Assembly: GCA_013822345.1 (NCBI GenBank)
Contig: PNKH01000061.1
Coordinates: 1-45,585 of the forward strand
Source: Isosphaera sp.
GTDB taxonomy: Bacteria > Planctomycetota > Planctomycetia > Gemmatales > Gemmataceae
Length of the DNA: 45,585 bases
Direction: 5' to 3'
Shown here: positions 1-7,535 of the stretch, in pieces
Layout: each line of letters begins with the position of its first letter
How positions within the stretch are numbered: the first letter of the stretch is position 1
Program-made: the position numbers and the translations under genes
Notes under the pieces: generated by a model
What the model was told of the DNA's origin: nothing
The model's database searches: none
The model's input: only the letters and a program-made list of their open reading frames with translations

Positions 1-50
1 AGCGCGCCACGTCGGCGCCCGCGCTCCGCTCCGAGGACTCCGCGTCGCGG

Positions 51-1436
51 CTAAACATGGTGGCCCTTCTCCGGCACCGTCAGGAAGCCCCACCGCAGGG
101 CCTGGTCCTGGGTGTAGTTCTTCCCGAGCGTCAGCGCCGTGACCGCCTTCGCGAACTCGTACCCCAGGTAGAAGGCGTGGGACGGGTCGAGCTTCGGGTC
201 GGCGGCGGCCAGCTCCGCGAACACCGCGAACGGGTCGGCCCCGTGCAGGTACACGCTGCCGTTGAAGACGTGGATCTCGCCGCGCTCCGCGAAGACGCGG
301 TAGTTCCGGTCGGTCACCCGGGCCGCGAGTTCGCGTAGCGCCTCCTCGCCCATCGGCGAGAGCTTCGGGTCGCGGAGCAGCACCAGCCCCGGCTCCAACC
401 GCTTCGGCAGTACCCCCTCGCGCATCGCGTGGAACACCAGCCGGCGGGCCAGGTCGAACTCCCGCACCGCCGACCGCGCCCAGTTCCCGACCTCCGTCGT
501 CAGCACGCTCCGGACGCCGAGTTCCTGGCAGAACCCGGCGAGCAGCACGTTCACCCCGGCCGAGTCCGCGTCGGTCAGCTCGGTGAGGTTGCCGACGCCC
601 ATCATCAGTTCCGCGCCCGGGAACCGCCGGCGCGTCTCCGCGTACCGCCCGAGCGACGCCGCGAACCCGAACCCGATCGGCTCCAGGATCGGGTCGAGGC
701 GGTGCTTGACCCCGAGGTCGCGGAGGGCGTCGGCGGTGCGGGCGAGGCTGTCGAGGTCGGTCGGGGTGTCGGGGATGGCGACCACCGCGGCGGCGGGGAA
801 GCGGTCGTGCCACCGGCGGGCGTGGGCGACGTTCGACCCGTTCACGCTGAGCACCAGCTCCGCCCCGGCCGCGAGCGCGGCGTCGACCTCGTCCGGGTTG
901 AAGCTGTCGACCGAGACGCGGAACCCGTCGGTGACCAACATGCGCACCGCGTCGGCCACGCCGGGCCAGGTGCCGCCGGGGTCGCACCCGAGGTCGATCA
1001 CGTCGGCCCCGCTGTCGCGGTAGTGCCGGGCCTCGGCGAGGATCGCGCCGGGCGACTTCCGCGGGGCGTGGTTCACCTCGGCGAGAATCTCGATGTCGGA
1101 CCCGCCGTACCCCGGCGGCGGGCCGGACGGCTTGCCGAAGAACTCCGGCAGGTCGCGGAGGTCGGCCGGGCCCCGCTCGGCCGGCACGCCGGCGGCGCGT
1201 GACACCTCGTTGACATCACCCGAGCAGAGGCCGGGAAGGATCAGGCGGTCGGCGGCGGTCGGCGGGAGGTGGCGGGCGACCCAGGACGTCGTCAGGAGGG
1301 CGGCGACGGTGATGTTGAGGACGGCGACCTCGGCGTCGAACCCGGCCTTCGGGGCGAGGTCGGCGAGGACCCGCCGGAGGGCCGGCTCGGCGAGCTTCCC
1401 GGTGACGAACAGGATGCGCGGCCGCGCCGGGGTCAT
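51..1436 (-). CDS. DUF6513 / dihydropteroate-synthase-like protein
   Basis: A 461-residue protein with an N-terminal domain (about 1-105) and a TIM-barrel resembling dihydropteroate synthase. Pterin-binding-like stretches are visible: GADVIDLGCDPG at 143-154 and VSVDSFN at 174-180. The C-terminal part (about 345-461) is a separate domain. Proteins of this build (DUF6513) are known from bacteria with tetrahydromethanopterin-linked C1 metabolism, including planctomycetes, so a role in pterin or H4MPT cofactor metabolism is inferred; no other C1 gene is in the window. The ATG start is the only good one. It is the last gene of a four-gene minus-strand run, 70 bp after the GT2 gene, with a short hairpin (1460-1484) in the gap. 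Confidence 0.8.
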   Translation of the reverse strand: MTPARPRILFVTGKLAEPALRRVLADLAPKAGFDAEVAVLNITVAALLTTSWVARHLPPTAADRLILPGLCSGDVNEVSRAAGVPAERGPADLRDLPEFFGKPSGPPPGYGGSDIEILAEVNHAPRKSPGAILAEARHYRDSGADVIDLGCDPGGTWPGVADAVRMLVTDGFRVSVDSFNPDEVDAALAAGAELVLSVNGSNVAHARRWHDRFPAAAVVAIPDTPTDLDSLARTADALRDLGVKHRLDPILEPIGFGFAASLGRYAETRRRFPGAELMMGVGNLTELTDADSAGVNVLLAGFCQELGVRSVLTTEVGNWARSAVREFDLARRLVFHAMREGVLPKRLEPGLVLLRDPKLSPMGEEALRELAARVTDRNYRVFAERGEIHVFNGSVYLHGADPFAVFAELAAADPKLDPSHAFYLGYEFAKAVTALTLGKNYTQDQALRWGFLTVPEKGHHV

Positions 1437-1459
1437 GGGTCGGGGGCGGGTTTGGTCTT

Positions 1460-1484
1460 CACCTCTCCCCAGCGGGGAGAGGTG
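1460..1484. repeat. short palindrome, family D (copy D1)
   Basis: Perfect 11-bp arms (1460-1470 and 1474-1484, CACCTCTCCCC type) around a 3-nt loop, between two co-directional genes. The same CTCTCCCC/GGGGAGAG core occurs twice more in the larger inverted repeat at 6740-6919. It could work as an mRNA hairpin, but no T-tract follows it on the minus strand. Confidence 0.7.
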
Positions 1485-1506
1485 GAAGCCCCGAGCCGGG
1501 CCCGGG

Positions 1507-2337
1507 TCATGGGGTCGGGCCCGGGCCGTCGGGCGTCGGCAGCCCGGGGTCGGTCGCGGCCGGGTCGCCGAGGGTGAACTGCGGGTCGCGGAACACCTTC
1601 CGGCGGTCGGCCCGCGTCTCCCCCACCGGCGGCGGGCGGTCCGGCTTCGGGGTCAGCGGCACCTCGTCCATCACCGACGTCAGGAACGTCGCCTTCGCCA
1701 CCAGTTCGGTGTGGACGAAGTCCCCGTCGGACTGGATCGGGAACCGCCGCAGGAACGCCGTCCGGTACAGCTTGAAGCAACTGTTCACGTCCGCCAGCGG
1801 CACCCCGTACACCCACCCGACCCGGGTCCGGTACCGGAAGTGGTCCCACCCGTGCCACGGGGCCGGGGCCGTCATCGGCAGGCCGGAGAACACCCGCCAG
1901 AACAGCCGCCACGCCCGCCCGCCCCACCGCAGCGGGAGCGGCGCCGTCAGCCCGGTCCGGCACCCGCTCACCAGGTCCGGCGGGCGGCCGAGGACCTCGT
2001 CCTTCAGGTCGATCCGGGCGAGCAGGTTGCGGACGTCCGACGGGGTGTACGGGTAGTCGAGGGCGGTGTAGAAGAGGAGCGGGTGGCGGGCCTCGGCCAG
2101 CGCCGTCCGGAGGCACGCCCCGAACCCCTGCCGCTTCTCGTGCCGCAGCACCCGGGCCTTCGACTCGCGGGCGGCCAGCTTGTCGGCGGTGCCGTCGGTG
2201 CTGCCGTCGTCGACCGCCAGGATCTCGAACGCCCGCCCGGCCTTCTCCAGCGCCACCCGCCACCCGCCGACCCGGTCGAGCCGGTCGGCCGCGTTGTGGA
2301 CCGGGATCACGGCCGTGACGGGGTCGGGCTTGGTCAT
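1507..2337 (-). CDS. Family 2 glycosyltransferase
   Basis: A 276-residue GT-A fold glycosyltransferase. The N-terminal strand VTAVIPVHN leads to the nucleotide-sugar motif DDGSTDGT (43-50), and ALDYPYT supplies a DxD-like metal site. No membrane segment follows, so it is a soluble or peripheral enzyme, probably a dolichol/undecaprenyl-phosphate-sugar synthase type or a glycan glycosyltransferase; the substrate cannot be read. ATG at 2337 is chosen because the GT-A fold begins a few residues later, and the longer reading frame upstream is antisense noise over the neighbouring gene. It lies downstream of an ArnT/PMT-like transferase that would use a lipid-linked sugar, so this enzyme could make that donor (inference). 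Confidence 0.85.
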   Translation of the reverse strand: MTKPDPVTAVIPVHNAADRLDRVGGWRVALEKAGRAFEILAVDDGSTDGTADKLAARESKARVLRHEKRQGFGACLRTALAEARHPLLFYTALDYPYTPSDVRNLLARIDLKDEVLGRPPDLVSGCRTGLTAPLPLRWGGRAWRLFWRVFSGLPMTAPAPWHGWDHFRYRTRVGWVYGVPLADVNSCFKLYRTAFLRRFPIQSDGDFVHTELVAKATFLTSVMDEVPLTPKPDRPPPVGETRADRRKVFRDPQFTLGDPAATDPGLPTPDGPGPTP

Positions 2338-2391
2338 GGGAGGGTGGGCCGGCGGCGGACGGTCGCGGGAGCGGATCGGGGCCGCGTAGCC

Positions 2392-2450
2392 GGGCCGCCA
2401 CGGAGGGCGGCCCCTACCAGATTTGTAGTGGCCGCCCTCCGTGGCGGCCC
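2392..2450. repeat. long palindrome F
   Basis: Perfect 21-bp arms at 2392-2412 and 2430-2450, with an inner CTAC/GTAG pairing. It fills most of the gap between the GT39 stop codon and the GT2 start. No T-rich tail is seen, so it is not a classic terminator. It belongs to the structural class of long near-perfect palindromes found throughout the window. Confidence 0.85.
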
Positions 2451-2456
2451 GCTCGG

Positions 2457-3947
2457 CTAATCGGCCGTCCGCAGGAACACCAGGGAGCGGAACCGGTCGC
2501 CGCCGGGGTCCGGCTGGCGGGCCACCTCGGCGAGCCGGCGGCTCGTCACGATCCGGCCGGCGGCGTGGACGTACTCCGGCGGCATGACCACGACGTGCGG
2601 GCCGGGGGCGGCCAGGCGGTCGTTCAACTCCCCCCACTCGACCAGGGTATGGACCGGCGGCCCGAGGTGGTAGGACAGCAGGTGCGACTCGGTCCGGAAC
2701 TGCAGCACCACCGCCGGGGCCGGGGCGTGCTCCCGCACCGCCGCCGCCAACTCCCGCCGCCCGTCCGGCACCGGCTCCACCGCCGCGACCACCACCGCCC
2801 ACCCGGCCGCGACCGCGGCCAGCGTCAGCCCGACGCCCCATTTCGCCAAGCGGGCGGTCCGGGCGGTGCGGGTGGCGAGCCACGCCTCGGCGGCGCACCC
2901 CAGGGCGACCGCCGCGAACGGGTACGCCGGCAGGAGGTAGTCGGCCCGCTTGAACCGGGCCGTCGACAGCACCGCGACCATCGCCACCGCCGCCACCACG
3001 CCGAACCGGAATGCCGGGTCGGCGCGCCAGTACCCGGACCGCACCGCCCACCACCCGAGCAGCACCAGGGCCGGCGTCCACGGGAGGAAGTCGAGGGCGA
3101 GCCGCGGCAGGTAGTACCACGCCGGGTGCGACGCCAGGAGCGGCGAGCTGCCGGTGTACCGGGCGACGGTGTGGTGCCAGAAGAAGACGCGGCCGAACTC
3201 GCCGCCGGTGGCGTGGTTCGCCCACACGAACCACGGCAAGGCGACGGCCGCGACGACGAGCGGGCCGAGGAGCACGGACGTGAGGGGGAGCCGGACGGCG
3301 GTGTGCCGGCGCTCGACGACGAGCCACGCCACCGCCGCCGGGCCGATCAGCGCGAGGGCCACCGGCCCCTTCAGCAGGACGGCGATCCCCGCGGCGACGG
3401 CGGACAGGAGGTGCCAGGCGAGCGGGTGTCCGTCCGAGCCGGAAGCGTGAGCGACGGAAGGCCAAGACCCGTCACAGACGTTTACGGCTCGGACGGAGCG
3501 GCAGCCGCGGTAGAACGCCACCAGCGACACCAGCACCGCGCACGCCAGCGGCACGTCGACCCGGGCCGTCCGGCTGATCGCGGTGAAGTGGGTCGCGGTC
3601 GCCAGCCCGACGGCCGCCACCCACGCCGCGGTCGGCCGGCCGTCCGCCCGCAAGACCAGGTACACCAGCCCGACGCACGCCAGCCCCGCCGCCGCCGCCG
3701 GCAGCCGCACCGCCCACCCGGTCACCGCCCCGCCGTTCGCCCACCCGACCGCCGCCGCCGCCCAGTAGTACCCCGGCGGCTTCTGCAGGTCGGCCCGCCC
3801 GTCGAACAGGACCGGCAGGCCCCACTCCCCGGTGTCGAGCATCCGCTGGGCGTTCTGCGCCGCCCGCGCCTCGTGGCTGCTGACCAGGTCGCGGGTGCCG
3901 AGGGTGGCGAGGAACGCGACCGCGGCGACCCCGGCCGCGACGCGCAT
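2457..3947 (-). CDS. ArnT/PMT-like (GT39 family) membrane glycosyltransferase
   Basis: A 496-residue multi-spanning membrane protein. The first periplasmic loop carries SSHEARAAQ (HEAR at 25-28), and PPGYYW (57-62) and the later KRADYLLPAYP motif are typical of the PMT_2/ArnT group, which moves a sugar from a polyprenyl-phosphate carrier to lipid or protein outside the membrane. Substrate unknown. The ATG at 3947 shares one base with the TGA of the ABC gene (TGATG), suggesting translational coupling. Residues about 151-173 (RSVRAVNV...ASGSDG) are encoded by a copy of palindromic repeat A, so the gene carries an in-frame repeat insertion in a loop between membrane helices. Enzyme class is fairly sure; substrate is not. 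Confidence 0.85.
   Translation of the reverse strand: MRVAAGVAAVAFLATLGTRDLVSSHEARAAQNAQRMLDTGEWGLPVLFDGRADLQKPPGYYWAAAAVGWANGGAVTGWAVRLPAAAAGLACVGLVYLVLRADGRPTAAWVAAVGLATATHFTAISRTARVDVPLACAVLVSLVAFYRGCRSVRAVNVCDGSWPSVAHASGSDGHPLAWHLLSAVAAGIAVLLKGPVALALIGPAAVAWLVVERRHTAVRLPLTSVLLGPLVVAAVALPWFVWANHATGGEFGRVFFWHHTVARYTGSSPLLASHPAWYYLPRLALDFLPWTPALVLLGWWAVRSGYWRADPAFRFGVVAAVAMVAVLSTARFKRADYLLPAYPFAAVALGCAAEAWLATRTARTARLAKWGVGLTLAAVAAGWAVVVAAVEPVPDGRRELAAAVREHAPAPAVVLQFRTESHLLSYHLGPPVHTLVEWGELNDRLAAPGPHVVVMPPEYVHAAGRIVTSRRLAEVARQPDPGGDRFRSLVFLRTAD
3430..3496. repeat. palindromic repeat family A, copy A1, inside a coding sequence
   Basis: The left arm (3430-3457) differs by one base from the left arms of copies A2 (16321-16348) and A3 (29186-29213). 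The right arm is decayed and keeps only the outer 12 bp (3485-3496). The 67-bp unit sits in frame in the glycosyltransferase gene and adds about 23 residues. Confidence 0.85.
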
Positions 3948-5980
3948 CACGCCGCCCTCCGGGCCGACCCCGGGTCGCACAGCCGCTGGTACAGCGGGCA
4001 CCGGGCGATCAGCTCGGCGTGCGTCCCCACGTCGACCACCGCCCCGGCGTCCATCACCACGATCCGGTCGGCGACCTCCAGGGTGTGCAGCTTGTGGGTG
4101 ATCAGGAACACCGTCCGCCCGCGGACGAACTCCTTCAGGGCGGCGTGGATGTCCGCCTCGCTGGTCGGGTCGATCTGGCTGGTGAACTCGTCGAGGATGA
4201 GGACCGCCGGGTCGCGGAGGATCGCCCGGGCCAGGGCGATCTTCTGCCGCTCCCCGCCCGACTTCTGCCCGCCGGCGTCCCCGATCCGGGTGTCGTACCC
4301 GTGCGGCAGCTTCTCGATGAAGTCGTGGGCGTGCGCCTTCTTCGCCGCCGCCACCACCTCGTCCCGGGTCGCCCCGCGCTTCCCGAACGCGATGTTCTCG
4401 AACACCGTCCCGTCGAACAACAGGGTGTCCTGGGTGACCAGGCCGATCATCCGGCGGAGCGACCGGAGGTGGGCCGCCCGCAGGTTCACCCCGTCGATCA
4501 GCACCGCCCCGTGGTCCGGGTCGTAGAACCGCGGCAACAGCCCGAGCAGCGTCGTCTTCCCGCACCCGTTCGGGCCGACCACCGCGACCGTCTCGCCCGC
4601 CCGCACCACCAGGTTCACCCCGTCCAGCGTCGGGGTGCCGCCCGGGTGGTACGAGAAGCAGACGTTCCGGAACTCGACCCGGTCCCGCACCCCGTCCGGC
4701 CGCGGGCCGTCGGCGTTCGCGGTCACCGCCGGCATCCGGTCGTACAGCTCGAACACCCGGGTGGCGGCCGCCTCCCCGGTCTGGAGCTTGGTGTACACGC
4801 TGGTCAGCCGGCGGATCGGGTCGGCGGTCGCGGCCAGGAACGCGTACAGCTGCAGCAGGGTGGCGAACCCGAGCGGCTGGGCGGTCATCCGCACCCCGAG
4901 CAGGTGGGTGCTGCCGGACACCACCAGGTACGTCCCGGCGGCCAGGGCGAGGCTGATCGCGGCGACCACCAGGACCTCGACCACCGGGCCGGCGGCGGCG
5001 TCGATGTAGATCACCCGCATCGCCTTCCGCATGTACTCCCGGCTCGCCACCCGGAACCGCCGCCGCTGGTGCGGCTCCCGGGTGAACCCCTTCACCGCCC
5101 GCACCCCGTCGAACGACTCCCGCACCACCCGGTACATCGCCGACATGCGCTCGAGCACCGACCGGGCCGCCCGCCGCATCAGCCGGCTCACCCGGACCAG
5201 GGCGACGATGGTGAGCGGGACCAGCAGCACGAACACCAGGGTCAGCTGCCAGCTGATGGCGCAGGCGACGGCGAAGCAGGCGACGGCCTTGAGCGGCTCC
5301 CCGACCACCCGCCCGAACAGCACCTTCAGCCCGGTCCCGACCTGCTCGGTGTCGTTGGTGAACCGGGCCATCAGCTCGGCCGTCCCGGTCGCGGAGAGTT
5401 GCCGCACGTCCTGGTGCAGGGCCCGGCGGAAGAACCGGTTGCGGAGGTCGAACAGGGTGCGGTTGGTGACGCCCCCGACGAGCGTCTCGTGGAGGAACTC
5501 GAACACCCCCTTCAGGGCCAGGCCGACGAGCACCACGACCAGGATCCAGACGACCGTCTCGAACCGGTCCTCGGGGAGGTGGCGGATCACCTTCGCCTTC
5601 GCCCACTGGTACCGGTACGCCCAGGTGTTCAGGTCCGCCCGCTCCCCCTCGACCTTGGCGATCTCCTCGGTCGTCTTCCGCAGCCGGGTCTCGGCCCCCG
5701 GCTGGGTCGGGTTGTCGGCGAGGCCCTTCTGGACGGCCCGGAGGTGGTCCAGTTTGGCCTCGCTCCGGTCCGGGTGGTTGAGCTGCTTCTGGTAGTCCTC
5801 GATCTCGGCGTCGACCCACTGCTGGAGGTTCTTGTCGGTGCTCAGGATCTTCAGCACCGGGTAGATGGCGGAGAGGTTCAGGCTCCACAGGGCGGCGACC
5901 ATCAGGGCGCAGCCGACGGACGCGGCCAGCCGCCACCGGTACGGCCAGGCGTGCTTCAGGACCCGCAGGAAGTTGCGCAT
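3947..5980 (-). CDS. MsbA-type ABC exporter (fused permease and ATPase)
   Basis: A 677-residue half-transporter with an N-terminal transmembrane domain (about 15-390) and a C-terminal ATPase. Walker A is GPNGCGKTT (469-477), the Q-loop is Q517, the signature is SGGER (574-578), Walker B is LILDE (594-598) and the switch His is H629. It would form a dimer in the inner membrane and export lipid, lipid-linked glycan or drug, like MsbA. It is about 100 residues longer than MsbA because of a charged, coiled-coil-like insert (about 48-135) between the first two membrane helices, which would face the periplasm. It is the first gene of the run with two glycosyltransferases, which suggests export of a glycolipid precursor. 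It diverges from the HU gene across a 241-bp gap. Confidence 0.9.
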   Translation of the reverse strand: MRNFLRVLKHAWPYRWRLAASVGCALMVAALWSLNLSAIYPVLKILSTDKNLQQWVDAEIEDYQKQLNHPDRSEAKLDHLRAVQKGLADNPTQPGAETRLRKTTEEIAKVEGERADLNTWAYRYQWAKAKVIRHLPEDRFETVVWILVVVLVGLALKGVFEFLHETLVGGVTNRTLFDLRNRFFRRALHQDVRQLSATGTAELMARFTNDTEQVGTGLKVLFGRVVGEPLKAVACFAVACAISWQLTLVFVLLVPLTIVALVRVSRLMRRAARSVLERMSAMYRVVRESFDGVRAVKGFTREPHQRRRFRVASREYMRKAMRVIYIDAAAGPVVEVLVVAAISLALAAGTYLVVSGSTHLLGVRMTAQPLGFATLLQLYAFLAATADPIRRLTSVYTKLQTGEAAATRVFELYDRMPAVTANADGPRPDGVRDRVEFRNVCFSYHPGGTPTLDGVNLVVRAGETVAVVGPNGCGKTTLLGLLPRFYDPDHGAVLIDGVNLRAAHLRSLRRMIGLVTQDTLLFDGTVFENIAFGKRGATRDEVVAAAKKAHAHDFIEKLPHGYDTRIGDAGGQKSGGERQKIALARAILRDPAVLILDEFTSQIDPTSEADIHAALKEFVRGRTVFLITHKLHTLEVADRIVVMDAGAVVDVGTHAELIARCPLYQRLCDPGSARRAA

Positions 5981-6137
5981 CGCCGCCCTCGACCGCCGGA
6001 CAGTCGCCGGGGCGGCTTATACCCCGCCCCGGGCGGGGCGGACAAGCCGGCTTGCCGCGCCGGGGTCGGCCCCCCGCGGCCCCCCACCTTGCCCGCCCCG
6101 CCCGGCCCGCCGGGGGCGGCGAGCGGCCCTTATTTCC

Positions 6138-6166
6138 TTGACATGAACCCATGCCATATCTACAGT
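6138..6166 (+). promoter_or_regulatory. sigma-70-type promoter for the HU-like gene
   Basis: TTGACA at 6138-6143, a 17-bp spacer, then TACAGT at 6161-6166 (four of six matches to TATAAT). Transcription would start near 6173 and give a leader of about 50 nt before the GTG. The flanking bases are less GC-rich than the surroundings. Confidence 0.6.
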
Positions 6167-6221
6167 TACGCCCAGACTCCTGATCTACCTCCGGACCGCC
6201 TCCTCGCGAGGGTCAACGCTC

Positions 6222-6698
6222 GTGACCAAGAAAGAGATCGTCCGGGACATCTGCGAGCGCGCGAACAAGGAAGAGCTGATCTCGAAGGGGAACCTGACGC
6301 AACTCGCCACCAAGGAGATCGTCCAGTGGACGTTCGAGGCGATCATCGAGACGCTGGTCCGTGAGGGCCGGATCGAGTTGCGGAACTTCGGGGTGTTCGA
6401 GGTGAAGCAGCGGAAGCCGCGCAAGGCGCGCAACCCGCGGACCGGGGAGCGGGTGGACGTGGAGGCGAAGAACGTCGTCACCTTCCAGCCGGGCAAGACG
6501 ATGGAGGAGAAGGTGCGGCGGCTGGCCAAGCCGGTCGAGCCGAAGAAGAAGGCGAAGAAGAAGGGGCGGCCGGCCGACGCCCCGCCGCCGGACGGCAAGC
6601 CGTTCGGGCCGCCGGAGTTGCGCGACCGGACGCTGGTGGCGGCCGGCGCGGACGGGGCGGTGGTGGCCGAGCCGGAGCCGACCGGGGCGGCGCCGTGA
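6222..6698 (+). CDS. HU/IHF-family DNA-binding protein with a basic, proline-rich tail
   Basis: A 158-residue protein. Residues 1 to about 95 form a complete HU/IHF domain: N-terminal KKEIV helix, then [27 protein letters not shown], which is the beta-arm region with its conserved R-x-x-R-N-P-x-T-G. A Lys-rich stretch (about 107-117, KKKAKKKGR) and a Pro/Ala tail follow, resembling histone-like extensions; HU is usually about 90 residues. The start is GTG, with GAGG about 9 nt upstream. It probably bends and packages chromosomal DNA. It diverges from the ABC exporter gene. Confidence 0.9.
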   Translation: MTKKEIVRDICERANKEELISKGNLTQLATKEIVQWTFEAIIETLVREGRIELRNFGVFEVKQRKPRKARNPRTGERVDVEAKNVVTFQPGKTMEEKVRRLAKPVEPKKKAKKKGRPADAPPPDGKPFGPPELRDRTLVAAGADGAVVAEPEPTGAAP

Positions 6699-6739
6699 CC
6701 GGCGGCGGGTCGGCGGTCGGGTTTCTCTGAAGGTGGTTT

Positions 6740-6919
6740 CCCCTCACCCGGCCCGGCGAAGCGCCGGGCCGACCTCTCCCCGGCGGGGAGAGGTGGGGCT
6801 GGGGCGGCCCCTCCCCGCCTGCCCCGATCTGCAGACCTGGCGAGAAGGCCGGCGGCCCCCACCTCGCCCCGCGTCAGCGGGGAGAGGTCGGACCGAGTCC
6901 GCGAGGGCCGGGTGAGGGG
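6740..6919. repeat. 180-bp compound inverted repeat, family D (copy D2)
   Basis: The outer arms CCCCTCACCCGGCC (from 6740) and its complement (to 6919) enclose a first hairpin (about 6751-6770) and two inward copies of the CTCTCCCC/GGGGAGAG core (about 6772-6795 and 6862-6888). It fills the middle of the 409-bp gap between the HU and lipoprotein genes; I see nothing else convincing there. It looks like a non-autonomous repeat rather than a gene. Confidence 0.7.
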
Positions 6920-7107
6920 GCGCCACGCACACGGCCACCCGGCCACGTCCGCTCGCCCCATCCCGTCGCGGGGAAAATCCGGATCGGTTTCAAGGGCCGT
7001 GCGGGCGGTGCCGATAGTAACGCCACAGCCCCTGCCGGTGGGGCGGCCTTGTGGGGGAACAAGGCCGTCCGCCGGCGGGTCGGGAGCTCCCGCGCACGGA
7101 GGCCGGT

Positions 7108-7329
7108 ATGGTCCGCAAACTCATCCTCGGGCTGGTCGCCGGCTACGCCCTGGCGGGCAACACCGGGTGCCTCCTGAACCAGTACTCGAGCAACCCGGAC
7201 GAGCGGATGCAGCAGCTGCTGTACCAGTCCGAGGACCTGCGGCAGATCAAGAACGAGTGGCGGCGGTTCTGGTTCAACGACCAGCCGAGCCACCTGACCG
7301 GTGAGCGGATCCACGGCGGGATCTTCTGA
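7108..7329 (+). CDS. small planctomycete-type lipoprotein
   Basis: A 73-residue protein: basic N-terminus (MVRK), hydrophobic core ILGLVAGYALAG, and a lipobox-like NTGC with Cys22 as the probable acylated residue. The mature part ends with WRRFWFNDQPSHLTGERIHGGIF. That W-x-x-F-W-F-x-D-Q-P-S-H pattern resembles a small conserved family I recall from planctomycetes (unverified). The ATG has a GGAGG Shine-Dalgarno 5 nt upstream, which decides the start. Function unknown; location inferred as membrane-anchored and periplasmic. The -3 lipobox residue (Asn) is atypical. Confidence 0.75.
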   Translation: MVRKLILGLVAGYALAGNTGCLLNQYSSNPDERMQQLLYQSEDLRQIKNEWRRFWFNDQPSHLTGERIHGGIF

Positions 7330-7535
7330 GGCCGTGGTCAGTCGCGGCCGCGGCGCGAGGGTGGACCGGCGGTCGCCGTCGAGGGCGGCCGTGCGCGGGC
7401 GAGGGGCACGAGAGCTTCGGCAACCCTCCTGCCACCCCGCCACGGGCGGCCACCGACAACCGGCATCCGTCGAGTTGAGGTGGCACCCGGTGCGAGGCGT
7501 CCGCCGCCGGATGCCCCACCACCCCGGGACGCCCT

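Noticed and set aside
2457-6152. Very long minus-strand frame covering the GT39 gene and all of the ABC gene
   Set aside because: Over the ABC gene the frame gives Pro/Gly/Arg-rich noise; real coding starts at the ATG at 3947. High GC content makes long false frames common on both strands here.
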